Source: Streptomyces caelestis | GTDB lineage: Bacteria > Actinomycetota > Actinomycetes > Streptomycetales > Streptomycetaceae | DNA length: 64,000 nucleotides | Direction of reading: 5' to 3' | NCBI RefSeq assembly: GCF_001279005.1 | Contig: NZ_LGCN01000240.1 | Coordinates: 175,695-239,694, forward strand | Shown: piece by piece, positions 49,211-58,975 of the stretch | Numbering within the stretch: the first letter of the stretch is position 1 | How the letters are laid out: the number at the start of each line of letters is the position of its first letter | Made by a program: the position numbers and the translations under genes | Notes under the pieces: model-generated | Seen by the model: only the letters and a program-made list of their open reading frames with translations | What the model was told of the DNA's origin: nothing | The model's database searches: none

Positions 49211-50221
49211 TCAGGGCGGCTCTTCCCGTTCACCGGTGGTGCGGCGGCGAGCGGGGCGCGGCGGCGGCTTCCCGTCCTCGGCGCGCACCCGACGCTTGCG
49301 GGTGCCGCTCTCGCTCCGGGCGGCCCGGTCCCGGCGCCCGTCCCCCGGCCCGCGCGCGCCCCGTGCGTCCGGCTCGGTCCGGCGTACGGTGCCGCCCGTG
49401 GCGTCCGCGGCGGCACGGCCGCCCTTCCGGGCGGCTTCGTCCGCCGTCGCCGCCACCTCCCCGGCTTCGCCCACCACGCTCCCGGCGATGTCGCCGGCCT
49501 CCTCGCCGACCGGGCCGGCAGCCGCCCGGCCCGCTCCGGCGCCGACGTCCTCCACCGTGCGTCCGACGTCACGGCCCACCTCCCGAACGGCCGCGCCCGC
49601 TCCTCGACCGACGTCCTCCGTCACCGAGCCGACACCGCGGCCCACGTCCCGGACGGCGCCCCCGGCGCCCCGGCCGACGTCCTGGACGGCCCGCCCGGCG
49701 CCCGTGCCCAGCTCACCCACCGCTTGGCGGGCTCCGCCGCCGACGTCCTGTACGGCGGATCCGACCCCTCGTGTCAGGTCACGCAGGATCTCCGGATTAC
49801 GGTCGAGCGTGGTGAGCACCCGGTTGATGATCATGGCGACGTTGTCGAGACGCACTCTGAGCTGGGCCTGTGCCTCCACGCCCGAAATGCCCAGGTGCAC
49901 GCGGCCGAGGGTGACGTCGGCGCCCACGCTCAGCCTCAGCAGATCCAGCACCTCGGTCTGCAGGGAGACGTGCGCCCGCAGGTTCTCGACGTCCAGGTCG
50001 ATCTCGTCGACCTTCAGCAGGGGAACGTCCAGGAAGACATCGGGGTCCGCGTCGGCCGTCGCGGCGGTCCCGCGGGAGGCGGCCGCGTCCTCCACCTCGT
50101 AGGAGCCCGGCTCCTCGTCGTACGGCTCCGGCTGGGTGTACTCCTCGAGGTCCTCGGGGTCGCCGTCGTACGGGTCGCCCTCCTCGACGGGCGCCTCGTC
50201 GTTCTCGCCGTGCTCGTCCAT
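49211..50221 (-). CDS. Acidic protein with 11-residue glycine/valine repeats
   Basis: A 336-residue protein in three parts: a very acidic N-terminus (1-45), a conserved-looking middle (60-140; VDEIDLDVENLRAHVSLQTE, GADVTLGRVHLGISGVEAQA) and, from about 150 to 240, eight 11-residue repeats of the form AVxDVGRGAGR. A basic tail ends it. The ATG has GGGAGGT seven bases upstream. The repeats resemble amphipathic 11-mers of LEA- or apolipoprotein-like proteins but are richer in Gly. Possible membrane- or surface-associated role; unproven. Confidence 0.75.
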   Translation of the reverse strand: MDEHGENDEAPVEEGDPYDGDPEDLEEYTQPEPYDEEPGSYEVEDAAASRGTAATADADPDVFLDVPLLKVDEIDLDVENLRAHVSLQTEVLDLLRLSVGADVTLGRVHLGISGVEAQAQLRVRLDNVAMIINRVLTTLDRNPEILRDLTRGVGSAVQDVGGGARQAVGELGTGAGRAVQDVGRGAGGAVRDVGRGVGSVTEDVGRGAGAAVREVGRDVGRTVEDVGAGAGRAAAGPVGEEAGDIAGSVVGEAGEVAATADEAARKGGRAAADATGGTVRRTEPDARGARGPGDGRRDRAARSESGTRKRRVRAEDGKPPPRPARRRTTGEREEPP

Positions 50222-50708
50222 CACCGCACCTCCCCGGTTCGCCGGTCCTCTCGTCCCATCTTGCTGCGCCACGAGGATCACCGCGCGGTCAGCACCGCCC
50301 GGCGGCGGACCGGGATCGCGGGGCGACCGCCGCCCGGAGCCCGGCACGGCGCCGTCATGACGACCGGACCGGCCGCAGGGCCTCCAGGGCGGGCGAAGCG
50401 GTGGGGACGCGCGGCCGCCCGCCGTCGGCCCGGGTGACCGAGGCCGGTACGGCCCCGCGGTCGCGCACGCGGGCCCCGGCCGTCCTCATCGGGCAGGCGC
50501 CCGCCCGCCCGGGGAACCTGCGCGGAGACGGTCCGCCGCTTCACCGAACCCGTTCTGCCCGGCCTCACGCTCCTCGCCCCGCGCAGCCGCGTCGAGTCGA
50601 ACGGTGGCGAGCACCGCCGCGACCCGCGTACGGTCGCGCGCCTTGCCGTTTCGGCAACCGTGGCGTCTCCTCCAGGGCCGCCGGGCGGCCGCCCCGGGCC
50701 TCTCGGGC
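50222..50708. other. intergenic region
   Basis: 487 bases upstream of the repeat-protein gene and beyond the EamA gene end; no supported gene. Confidence 0.4.
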
Positions 50709-51716
50709 TCAGGGGCTTTCGGCGTGCCCTGCGAGCGCGGCGGTGTCCGGACGGACGGCGCCGTCCGCGCCCGTGGCGGTCGCCCGTGGCCTCGCCGCGG
50801 TGCGGGTCGGCACGGTGAGCACGGCGAGACAGCCGACGACCAGGGCGATGCCGGCCCATCCCGACGGGGGCAGGCGTTCGCCGACGACGAGTACGGCCAG
50901 GACGGCGGCGACGGCGGGTTCCAGCAGCGAGAGGGTGGTCGCGGTGCTCGCCGGGACGTGCGCGAGGCCCCGGCCGAACAGGACGTAGCCGACGAACATC
51001 GGCACCAGGGCCATGTAGACGCCGACGGCCGCGTTGGACCAGGAGGCGAGGAGCGGGCCTCCGGTGGCCAGCAGCACCGGGAGCAGCAGCAGGCCGCCCA
51101 GGCCGAAGACCGTCCCCATGGCCGCGCCGGAGGTGACACCGCGGCTGATCAGACGGTGGGCCGCCCAGGAGTACAGGGCGTAGGTGAGCCCGGCCGCCAG
51201 GCCGAGTCCCACGCCGAGCACGGTCTCCCCCGCGGTCCCGGCCCCGGGGGCCGAGTGGACGCCGGAGGCTTCGGCCGCGCACAGCACCACCGTCCCGGTC
51301 AGCCCCAGTGCCGCGCCGGTCGTCCAGCGGCGCGTGAGGCGGCGTCCGTCGACGACCCGCTCGATCAGGGCCGAGGCGAGCGGGGCCGAGCCGATCGACA
51401 CCACGGTGCCGACGGCGACCCCGGCCAGGCGCATGGAGGAGTAGAAGGCCAGGGGGTAGGCCCCGACCGACACCAGGCCGAGCAGCACCGCCCCCTTGTG
51501 CGCGCGCAGCCGGGGGGCTTCCCGACGGATGCGCGGAGCGGCGACGAGGGCCTGGAGCAGACCGCCCAGACCCATGGCGACGGCCCCGATCGCGAGCGGT
51601 CCCACCGCGGGGGCGAAGGTCGCGGCGGTGCCCGTGGTCCCCCACAGCACCGACGCCACCAGGACGCACACCGCCCCGGCGCCCGTCGTGCCACCGTGTG
51701 TCCGGCGCCGGGTCAC
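50709..51716 (-). CDS. EamA (DMT) family transporter
   Basis: A 335-residue protein with ten hydrophobic segments arranged as two EamA halves (VLVASVLWGTTGTAATFAP and LGVGLGLAAGLTYALYSWAA begin them). These drug/metabolite exporters carry amino acids and small metabolites. The GTG overlaps the stop of the TetR gene (GTGA), so the two are translated together and the TetR protein probably controls it. Confidence 0.88.
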   Translation of the reverse strand: MTRRRTHGGTTGAGAVCVLVASVLWGTTGTAATFAPAVGPLAIGAVAMGLGGLLQALVAAPRIRREAPRLRAHKGAVLLGLVSVGAYPLAFYSSMRLAGVAVGTVVSIGSAPLASALIERVVDGRRLTRRWTTGAALGLTGTVVLCAAEASGVHSAPGAGTAGETVLGVGLGLAAGLTYALYSWAAHRLISRGVTSGAAMGTVFGLGGLLLLPVLLATGGPLLASWSNAAVGVYMALVPMFVGYVLFGRGLAHVPASTATTLSLLEPAVAAVLAVLVVGERLPPSGWAGIALVVGCLAVLTVPTRTAARPRATATGADGAVRPDTAALAGHAESP

Positions 51717-52321
51717 AACCGGTCCAGCAGGTCGGCCGCCATCGCCCGGGCGTGCTCCAGTCGCGTGCCCGCGCCCTCCAGGCCGGCGCGGGCCATCGCG
51801 CCCTCCAGCAGGAACGCCAGGTGTTCCGCCACCGCGCGCGCTTCCCCGGGCCGTCCGGGCAGCAGTTCCTCGAGGTGGCCGGCGAGCAGGGACTCGACCT
51901 CCTCCTTGTGCCGGCGCACCACGGCCCTGCCCTCGTCCCCGGCGGGCAGCTCGGCGGCCGCGTTCAGCAGCCCGCAGCCCCGGAACCCGTACTCGTAGGC
52001 GCGGGCGGCGTGATCGGCGTACGCGTCGAAGACGGCCAGCGCCCCCTCGCGGCCGTCCCGGACCCGCTCCAGGCGGCGCCGGTACAGGTCCAGCCACTCC
52101 TCGTGCCGTGCGTCGAGGTAGGCCCTCACCAGGTCGGCCTTGGAGGAGAAGTTGTTGTAGAGGCTCATCTTCGCCACGCCCGCCTCGGCGGTGATCGTGT
52201 CGATGCCCGTCGCCGCCACGCCGTCCGCGTAGAAGCGGCGTGCCGCGGCGGCGAGCAGCTTCTCACGCGCGGTCCCCCGTCGCGTGCCGGGGCGCTCCGC
52301 CGCCGTTCCGGTCTCGCTCAT
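51713..52321 (-). CDS. TetR-family repressor
   Basis: A 202-residue protein. Residues 18-65 are the TetR HTH (REKLLAAAARRFYADGVAAT then AGVAKMSLYNNFSSKADLV); the rest is the helical ligand domain. First gene of a two-gene operon with the EamA exporter. A palindrome 20-39 bases upstream of the ATG is its likely operator. Confidence 0.9.
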   Translation of the reverse strand: MSETGTAAERPGTRRGTAREKLLAAAARRFYADGVAATGIDTITAEAGVAKMSLYNNFSSKADLVRAYLDARHEEWLDLYRRRLERVRDGREGALAVFDAYADHAARAYEYGFRGCGLLNAAAELPAGDEGRAVVRRHKEEVESLLAGHLEELLPGRPGEARAVAEHLAFLLEGAMARAGLEGAGTRLEHARAMAADLLDRL

Positions 52322-52340
52322 CGTGGTCCCTCCCTTTTAC

Positions 52341-52360
52341 TAGGTAGGTCAGTCTACCCA
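52341..52360. promoter_or_regulatory. TetR operator candidate
   Basis: TAGGTAG-GTCAGT-CTACCCA has 7-base arms with one mismatch and sits directly in front of the TetR gene, typical of autoregulation. Confidence 0.6.
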
Positions 52361-52492
52361 AGAGGTGGCGGGGCGCCTTCTCCGGCGGCCGCCTCCCTCG
52401 CGCCCCGCGGGGCCGCGCTCGTCGAGACGGTTGTCGCCCCGCGCGCACCGGGCGACGATGTCCCCCAGCGCATCGCCCTGCGGGAGGCCGTG

Positions 52493-53770
52493 ATGACCGA
52501 TCCCTGGGTGGCCCTGGAGCCAGGAGCCGACCCTGCCGAGCGCGTACGCGTGCTGCACCGGGCGCACGAGACCTTCACCGAGGCCGGTACGGTGCCGCGC
52601 CCGGTGCGCGGCGTGGTCGCCGAGTCGTGGCGGCGCTCGGCGCGCGCCGGGGTGCACCCGGACGGCGCCGCCGACGTCGAACTGACGGGCAGTGACCTCG
52701 GGGCCCGCCGGGCCGAGCACCCGCTGGCGCATGTGATGCCGCTGTTCCGGGAGTTGCTGGGCACGTTCGCCTCCGACGGCCGGCACCTGCTGGCGGTGTG
52801 CGACGCGCGCGGCAGACTGCTGTGGGTCGAGGGGCACGCGTCGACGCTGCGGCAGGCACGGCGGATGAACTTCGTGCCGGGCGCCCGGTGGTCGGAGAGC
52901 GCGGTGGGGACGAACGCGCCGGGCACGGCGGTCGCCGTGGGCCGTCCGGTCCAGGTGTTCGCGGCCGAGCACTTCGTGCGGCGCGTGCAGCCGTGGACGT
53001 GCGCCGCGGCCCCGGTCCACGACCCCCGCACGGGGCGGCTGCTCGGCGCCGTGGACATCACCGGCGGGAACGGCCTCGCGCATCCGCACAGCCTGGGGTT
53101 CGTGCAGGCCGTGGCACGCGCGGCGGAGTACCGGCTGGCGCTGCCCGTCCCCGGACGCCGGGCCGCCGGCGGGCCCGGACTGGCGGCGCTGGGCCGCGAC
53201 CGGGCGGTGCTGACGACGGAGGGCCGCAGACTCGGGCTCAGCCGTCGGCACAGCGAGATCCTCGTCCTGCTGGCCGGGCGTCCCGACGGCCTGACCGGTG
53301 ACGAGCTGCTGTGCGCCCTGTACGAGGACGAGTCGGTGACACCGGTGACGCTGCGCGCGGAGCTCGCCCGGCTGCGCCAGGTGCTCGGGCCGGGGCTGCT
53401 CGCGTCGCGGCCCTACCGGCTCACGGTGTCCGTGGAGTCGGACCTCGCCGTCGTCGAACGCCGGATGACGGCCGGCGCGGTCACCACCGCTCTGGCCGCC
53501 TACCCGGGCCCGCTGCTGCCCGCCTCCCGGGCCCCGGCGGTCGTACGGCTCAGGCGCCGCCTCGCCGACGGCCTGCGCGCGGCGCTGCTCGCCCGCCCGG
53601 ACCCCGATCTGCTGGCCGACTGGGTCCACGCTCCGTGGGGCGAGGAGGACGTGGACGTGTGGCGGGCGCTGGCCGCGGTCCGGCCGACGGCCGTGAACCG
53701 GGCCCGTCTGGCCGCGCTCGAGTCGGAGCTGGGGGCCCCGGGGGGCCGGGCCCGCCGCGAGGACCGGTAG
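52493..53770 (+). CDS. GAF-domain transcriptional regulator of the downstream aldehyde dehydrogenase
   Basis: A 425-residue protein. The N-terminal 60 residues (VVAESWRRSARAGVHPDGAA) and the GAF region to about 215 match AcoR-type sensors. The C-terminal half has a winged-helix segment (LGLSRRHSEILVLLAGRPDG, then LRAELARLRQVLGPGL) in place of a sigma-54 AAA domain. This architecture commonly precedes an ExaC-type aldehyde dehydrogenase gene in Streptomyces, as here (102-base gap). GGAGG is five bases before the ATG. Confidence 0.82.
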   Translation: MTDPWVALEPGADPAERVRVLHRAHETFTEAGTVPRPVRGVVAESWRRSARAGVHPDGAADVELTGSDLGARRAEHPLAHVMPLFRELLGTFASDGRHLLAVCDARGRLLWVEGHASTLRQARRMNFVPGARWSESAVGTNAPGTAVAVGRPVQVFAAEHFVRRVQPWTCAAAPVHDPRTGRLLGAVDITGGNGLAHPHSLGFVQAVARAAEYRLALPVPGRRAAGGPGLAALGRDRAVLTTEGRRLGLSRRHSEILVLLAGRPDGLTGDELLCALYEDESVTPVTLRAELARLRQVLGPGLLASRPYRLTVSVESDLAVVERRMTAGAVTTALAAYPGPLLPASRAPAVVRLRRRLADGLRAALLARPDPDLLADWVHAPWGEEDVDVWRALAAVRPTAVNRARLAALESELGAPGGRARREDR

Positions 53771-53872
53771 CACCGCCGTTCTCCCGCAACGTGGTTGCAA
53801 CGTCCGCCTCCTTACGCTCCGGCGCAGAGCTGCCCAACGGCGGGCGGCGCTGACGAAGGAGGCCAGTTCCGC

Positions 53873-55396
53873 ATGACCCGTTACGCGGCGCCCGGGAGCG
53901 AGGGCGCGATCGTCTCCTACCAGTCCCGCTACGACCACTTCATCGGCGGCGAGTACGTACCTCCGGTCGCGGGGCGGTACTTCGAGAACCCGAGCCCGGT
54001 GAACGGCCTGCCGTTCACCGAGGTGGCGCGCGGCACGGCGGAGGACGTCGAGGCGGCGCTCGACGCGGCGCACGCGGCCGCGCCCGGCTGGGGGCGCAGG
54101 CCGGCGACCGAGCGGTCCGACATCCTGCTGAAGATCGCCGACCGCATGGAGGCCGACCTGGAATCACTCGCGGTGGCGGAGAGCTGGGAGAACGGCAAGC
54201 CCGTGCGGGAGACCCTGGCGGCCGACATCCCGCTGGCCGTCGACCACTTCCGCTACTTCGCCGGTGCCGTGCGCGCCCAGGAGGGCTCGCTCAGCGAGGT
54301 CGACGAGGACACGGTCGCCTATCACTTCCACGAACCGCTGGGCGTGGTCGCCCAGATCATCCCGTGGAACTTCCCGGTCCTGATGGCGACGTGGAAGCTC
54401 GCGCCCGCCCTCGCCGCGGGCAACACGGTCGTCCTCAAGCCCGCCGAGCAGACGCCGGTCTCCATCCACTACTGGCTGAGCCTCGTCTCCGACCTGCTGC
54501 CGCCGGGGGTGCTGAACATCGTCAACGGCTTCGGCCCGGAGGCCGGCAAGCCGCTCGCGTCGAGTCCGCGGGTGGCGAAGGTGGCCTTCACCGGCGAGAC
54601 GTCCACGGGGCGGCTGATCATGCGGTACGCGGCGGAGAACCTGAAGCCGGTCACGCTGGAGCTGGGCGGCAAGTCGCCGAACATCTTCTTCGACGACGTG
54701 TGGGAGAAGGACGACGAGCTGCGCGACAAGGCCCTCGAAGGGTTCACGATGTTCGCGCTGAACCAGGGCGAGGTGTGCACGTGTCCCTCCCGGGGGCTGA
54801 TCCAGCGCGGCAACTACCCCGACTTCCTGGCCGCGGCCGTCGCCCGCACCGAGCTGATCAGGCCCGGACACCCGCTCGACACCGACACGATGATCGGCGC
54901 GCAGGCCTCCGGCGAGCAGCTGGCCAAGATCCTGTCCTACATCGACATCGGCCGGCAGGAGGGCGCCAAGGTCCTCACGGGCGGCGAACGCGCCGAGTAC
55001 GACGGCGACCTGAAGGGCGGCTACTACGTGCAGCCGACCATCTTCGAGGGCGACAACCGGATGCGCGTCTTCCAGGAGGAGATCTTCGGTCCCGTCGTCT
55101 CGGTGGCCTCGTTCGACGGCTTCGACGACGCGATCAGGATCGCCAACGACACGTCGTACGGCCTCGGCGCGGGCGTGTGGACCCGCGACATCAACACGGC
55201 CTACCGCGCCGGGCGCGCGATCCAGGCGGGCCGCGTCTGGACGAACTGCTACCACGCCTACCCCGCGCACGCGGCGTTCGGCGGTTACAAGCAGTCCGGG
55301 ATCGGCCGGGAGACGCACAAGATGATGCTGGACCACTACCAGCAGACGAAGAACCTGCTGGTGTCGTACTCGCCGAAGAAACTGGGCTTCTTCTGA
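53873..55396 (+). CDS. NAD-dependent aldehyde dehydrogenase (ExaC/AldA type)
   Basis: A 507-residue class I aldehyde dehydrogenase. NAD site [15 protein letters not shown] (about 162); catalytic Glu in LELGGKSPN (about 262) and nucleophilic Cys in [11 protein letters not shown] (about 302, followed by a second Cys). The length and the CTCP version fit acetaldehyde-type dehydrogenases used in alcohol and aldehyde breakdown. The ATG at 53873 follows GAAGGAGG. The upstream GAF regulator probably induces it. A clear terminator follows. Confidence 0.93.
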   Translation: MTRYAAPGSEGAIVSYQSRYDHFIGGEYVPPVAGRYFENPSPVNGLPFTEVARGTAEDVEAALDAAHAAAPGWGRRPATERSDILLKIADRMEADLESLAVAESWENGKPVRETLAADIPLAVDHFRYFAGAVRAQEGSLSEVDEDTVAYHFHEPLGVVAQIIPWNFPVLMATWKLAPALAAGNTVVLKPAEQTPVSIHYWLSLVSDLLPPGVLNIVNGFGPEAGKPLASSPRVAKVAFTGETSTGRLIMRYAAENLKPVTLELGGKSPNIFFDDVWEKDDELRDKALEGFTMFALNQGEVCTCPSRGLIQRGNYPDFLAAAVARTELIRPGHPLDTDTMIGAQASGEQLAKILSYIDIGRQEGAKVLTGGERAEYDGDLKGGYYVQPTIFEGDNRMRVFQEEIFGPVVSVASFDGFDDAIRIANDTSYGLGAGVWTRDINTAYRAGRAIQAGRVWTNCYHAYPAHAAFGGYKQSGIGRETHKMMLDHYQQTKNLLVSYSPKKLGFF

Positions 55397-55408
55397 GCGC
55401 AGGAGAAG

Positions 55409-55445
55409 GGCGCCTGCCCAGGGATGACGTCCGGCAGGCGCCTTT
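55409..55445 (+). terminator. Rho-independent terminator of the aldehyde dehydrogenase gene
   Basis: GGCGCCTGCC and its exact reverse complement flank a 14-base loop and are followed by TTT. Confidence 0.85.
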
Positions 55446-56060
55446 CTCGAAGCGCATCCGTGCAGCAAGCGGAAACACACCCTCACTCCCGGCGTCTCCC
55501 GCCCGTGTCCCAGCTCTGACCATCGGTTCCGGGGCGTTTACGGGTCGAGGTCCCGCCAGAGGCCGTCTGTCCCCGAGAGGCGTACCCGCTCCGGCTCATT
55601 CGCAGGACCGGAGGACCCGGGGGCTTCGGGTGGAGCGGTGGGGACCGAGTCGCCGGACGGCTTACAGGACTTTGCCGCCAAAAGCCCCGCGACGACCCGA
55701 TCGCTGATGGGGAGAGGCGACTCGATCGCCGCTGCGGGACAACGTCGGCGAGGCCGTCCGCGGGATCGGCGGACGACGAGTCGGCGAAGGGGGACGTGCC
55801 CGAGATCCGGTCCGGAACGGGCACCGGCAAGGCGCGTCGCCACACCGTGGTGATCAACGCGGACGGCGTCCCGGTCCCTCCGTCCGTCCCCGCGGCGACC
55901 GGCCGGTTCCGTACCGCCTTCGTCGGCCGCGTTGGGCCCCGTCGGCAGTCATCGGATGTAAGAGAGCAACACAACGACAGACGTCGGATGACTGCCCGAC
56001 GGCGCACCCTGCCTTCCGGGAGCCCGATGCACCGGCTTCCAATTGCGCCTTGACGAAGTC
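55446..56060. other. intergenic region
   Basis: 615 bases upstream of the sugar-transport promoter. No supported gene; codon usage and residues of its frames are poor. Confidence 0.45.
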
Positions 56061-56090
56061 TTGTCATGTTCGGTGACGCCATCGTAACGT
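56061..56090 (+). promoter_or_regulatory. candidate promoter of the ABC-GH95 operon
   Basis: TTGTCA and TAACGT are separated by 18 bases, near the vegetative consensus. The implied transcript would have a 5' leader of roughly 175 bases before the binding-protein gene. Confidence 0.5.
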
Positions 56091-56119
56091 CCTGCATGTC
56101 CGCGAAGACATCGGAGGAA

Positions 56120-56146
56120 TCAATGGCCGTTGTGCACGGCCATTGA
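56120..56146 (+). promoter_or_regulatory. perfect 11-bp inverted repeat holding a 7-codon mini-ORF
   Basis: TCAATGGCCGT-TGTGC-ACGGCCATTGA is a perfect inverted repeat. It contains an ATG (56123) with GGAGGA six bases upstream and a stop at 56144-56146, coding MAVVHGH. It may be a repressor operator, an RNA hairpin controlling initiation, or a leader peptide. About 125 bases separate it from the binding-protein start. Confidence 0.55.
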
Positions 56147-56272
56147 ACGCCATGCGCGTCGAGACGTCGCGCGGTCCCTCGCACGCTCCGCTCGCCGATC
56201 GCCCCGTGCTCCGCTCCAGCCCCGTCCCGGCCGCCCTGCGGCTCCCGTCCGGCCAAGGAGAGAACACCGGCC

Positions 56273-57328
56273 ATGAAGCTCGCCCGTACACGCTTCCGTT
56301 CCCGATCCACCGCCGCGGCCGCCGGCGCCGTCATCGCGGCCCTCGCCCTCACCACCGCCTGCAACCGCGACAGCACGGGCGCGGGCGGCGACAAGCCGGC
56401 CATCGGCATCGACCTGCCCCGCTCCGACTCCGACTTCTGGAACTCCTACGCGCAGTATCTGGAGAAGGGCATCGAGTCCGACGGCGTCAACGCCCTGCCG
56501 TTGAGCAACTCGCAGAACGACGTGACCAAACTGGCCGCCAACGTGCAGGTCTTCCGGAACAGCGGCGCCAAGGCCGTCGTCATGGCCCCGCAGGACACCG
56601 GGGCGATCGCGTCCACCCTCGACAGCCTCGCGGCCAGGGGGATCCCGGTCGTCAGCGTCGACACCCGGCCCGACAAGGGCGAGGTCTACATGGTCGTACG
56701 CGCCGACAACCGGGCGTACGGGACCAAGGCCTGCGAGTTCCTCGGCGAACGGCTGGGCGGCAAGGGGAAGGTGGCCGAACTCCAGGGCGCCCTGGACTCC
56801 ATCAACGGGCGGGACCGCTCCGAGGCGTTCGCGGCATGCATGAGGGAGAAGTTCCCGAACATCAAGGTGTTCGAACTGCCCACCGACTGGAAGGGGGACG
56901 TGGCCTCCGCCAAACTGCAGAACCTGCTCGCCCAGCATCCCGATCTGAACGGCGTCTACATGCAGGCCGGTGGTGTCTTCCTGCAGCCGACCCTGGCGCT
57001 GCTCGAACAGAAGGGTCTGCTGAAGCCCACGGGCCACGAGGACCACATCACCATCGTCTCCAACGACGGCATCCCGCAGGAGCTCGACGCCATCCGCAAG
57101 GGGCAGATCGACGCCACCGTCTCCCAGCCCGCCGACCTCTACGCCGAGTACGCGCTGTACTACGCCCGGGCCGCGGCCGAGGGCAGGACCTTCGAGCCGG
57201 GCAGGACCGACCACGGCTCCACCATCATCGAGATCCCGGGCGGTCTCGAGGACCAGCTGCCCGCGCCTCTGGTGACCAAGGACAACGTGGACGACAAGGC
57301 CCTGTGGGGCAACTCCGTCGGCCAGTGA
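56273..57328 (+). CDS. Sugar ABC transporter substrate-binding lipoprotein
   Basis: A 351-residue ribose/xylose-type periplasmic-binding protein. Residues 1-30 are a twin-Arg-poor lipoprotein signal ending in the lipobox LTTAC, with Cys30 lipidated. The mature part has the two-lobe pattern (GAKAVVMAPQDTGAIASTLD; IPVVSVDTRP; ITIVSNDGIPQELDAIRKGQ). It brings a sugar to the permease encoded downstream. Given the co-oriented GH95 gene, the ligand may be L-fucose or a fucose-containing sugar, which is inference. Confidence 0.9.
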   Translation: MKLARTRFRSRSTAAAAGAVIAALALTTACNRDSTGAGGDKPAIGIDLPRSDSDFWNSYAQYLEKGIESDGVNALPLSNSQNDVTKLAANVQVFRNSGAKAVVMAPQDTGAIASTLDSLAARGIPVVSVDTRPDKGEVYMVVRADNRAYGTKACEFLGERLGGKGKVAELQGALDSINGRDRSEAFAACMREKFPNIKVFELPTDWKGDVASAKLQNLLAQHPDLNGVYMQAGGVFLQPTLALLEQKGLLKPTGHEDHITIVSNDGIPQELDAIRKGQIDATVSQPADLYAEYALYYARAAAEGRTFEPGRTDHGSTIIEIPGGLEDQLPAPLVTKDNVDDKALWGNSVGQ

Positions 57329-57377
57329 GCCTCTCCCTGCACCTCCTCCCCACCTCACCACCAAGGACGGTATCCAC

Positions 57378-58973
57378 ATGGCGGACACCGCCACCGCCCC
57401 GGCGCACGGCAGCGGGGAGCCGGTCCCCGTGACCGAGGCGACCGGCATCAGCAAGAGGTACGGCGCCACCGTGGCGTTGCGCGACGCCCGTATCACCGTC
57501 GCCCCCGGTGAGGCGCATGCTCTGGTCGGCCGCAACGGTGCCGGCAAATCGACGCTCGTGTCCGTCCTGACCGGGCTGCAGGCACCCGACACCGGCACCC
57601 TGCGCTTCTCGGGCGCGCCCGCACCCGCCGTCGGCGACATCGACGCCTGGCGTTCCCGGGTCGCCTGCGTCTACCAGCGGTCCACCATCATCCCCGGCCT
57701 GACGGTCGCCGAGAACTTGTTCCTGAACCGGCAGAGCGACGGAGCGCTCCGGCCCATCCGCTGGAAGGAACTGCACCGGCGCGCAGAGGAACTCCTCGCG
57801 GAGTACGGCGTGGACGTCGACGCCGCCGCGCGGGCCGGGGACCTGACCGTGGAGCAACGGCAGTTCGTCGAGATCGCGCGGGCGCTGTCCTTCGGCACCC
57901 GCTTCATCATCCTGGACGAGCCGACCGCGAAACTCGACGCGCGCGGCATCAGCAGGCTCTTCGACAAGCTCCGCGCCCTTCGCCGGCAAGGGGTCGCCTT
58001 CCTCTTCATCTCGCACCACCTGCGGGAGGTGTACGAGCTGTGCGGCACGGTCACGGTCTACCGGGACGCCGCGCACATCCTCACCGCGCCCGTCGCCGAG
58101 CTCGGCCACCGGGCCCTCGTCGAAGCCATGACCGGGGAGCCCACGGCCGGTGGACCGGCCCGCGTGGCGGTGCCGAGCGGCTCCGGCACCGGGGCCGGGG
58201 ACGTCCTGACGGTCGAGGGGCTGACGCTCGAGGACGGCTGCCGCGACCTGTCCCTGTCGGTCCGCGCCGGTGAGGTGCTGGGGCTCGCCGGCGCGGCGGC
58301 GAGCGGCAACGTACGGGTGGCGGAGGCCATCGCCGGACTGCACCGGGCCGAGGCGGGCGGCATCACGGTCGCCGGCCGGCCCGTGCACGCCGGCAGCGTG
58401 CCGTCGGCGCTCGCGGCGGGGGTGGGGCTGGTTCCCGAGGACCGTCACCTGCAGGGACTGGTGCACCACCGCAGCGTGGCCGAGAACGCCACGCTCACCG
58501 TGACCAGCCAGCTCGGCCCGTTCGGCACCGTTCTGCCCAGGCGTTCCGGCCGCTTCGCCCAGCGCATGATCGAGGATCTGGACATCAAGACTCCGGGCGC
58601 GGCCACTCCGGTGTCGGCTCTCTCCGGCGGCAACCAGCAGAAGGTCGTCGTCGCCCGCGCCCTGGCCACCGACCCGCGGGTACTGGTGGCCATCCGCCCC
58701 ACCAACGGGGTGGACGTCAAGTCGAAGGAGTTCCTCCTGGACCGGATCCGGCGGGTCGCCGACGCGGGCAAGGCCGCGCTGATCGTCTCCGACGAGCTGG
58801 ACGACCTCAAGGCGTGCGACCGGGTCCTCGTCATGTTCCACGGGCGTGTGGTCGCCGAGTTCGGCCCCGGCTGGCAGGACGAGCAGGTGGTGGCCGCCAT
58901 GGAGGGTGTGGCCGGCGCTCCCTGTGCCGCCGCGACGTCCGGATCCCTCGCCACCGATGTGCACGGGAGGTAG
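57378..58973 (+). CDS. Sugar ABC transporter double-ATPase subunit (RbsA-like)
   Basis: A 531-residue protein with two nucleotide-binding domains. NBD1 has GRNGAGKST (about 55), LTVEQRQFVEIARAL and Walker B LDEPTAKLD (about 183). NBD2 keeps the signature LSGGNQQKVVVARAL (about 415) but its Walker A is AGAAASGNVR and the Walker B region reads VAIRPTNGVD, so both the Asp and the catalytic Glu are replaced. Such asymmetric ATPases hydrolyse ATP at one site only. The ATG is 50 bases after the binding protein. Confidence 0.9.
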   Translation: MADTATAPAHGSGEPVPVTEATGISKRYGATVALRDARITVAPGEAHALVGRNGAGKSTLVSVLTGLQAPDTGTLRFSGAPAPAVGDIDAWRSRVACVYQRSTIIPGLTVAENLFLNRQSDGALRPIRWKELHRRAEELLAEYGVDVDAAARAGDLTVEQRQFVEIARALSFGTRFIILDEPTAKLDARGISRLFDKLRALRRQGVAFLFISHHLREVYELCGTVTVYRDAAHILTAPVAELGHRALVEAMTGEPTAGGPARVAVPSGSGTGAGDVLTVEGLTLEDGCRDLSLSVRAGEVLGLAGAAASGNVRVAEAIAGLHRAEAGGITVAGRPVHAGSVPSALAAGVGLVPEDRHLQGLVHHRSVAENATLTVTSQLGPFGTVLPRRSGRFAQRMIEDLDIKTPGAATPVSALSGGNQQKVVVARALATDPRVLVAIRPTNGVDVKSKEFLLDRIRRVADAGKAALIVSDELDDLKACDRVLVMFHGRVVAEFGPGWQDEQVVAAMEGVAGAPCAAATSGSLATDVHGR

Positions 58974-58975
58974 TC

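Noticed and set aside
55538..55843. A 101-codon minus-strand frame after the aldehyde dehydrogenase
   Set aside because: No start signal and no recognisable family; residue composition is not convincing.
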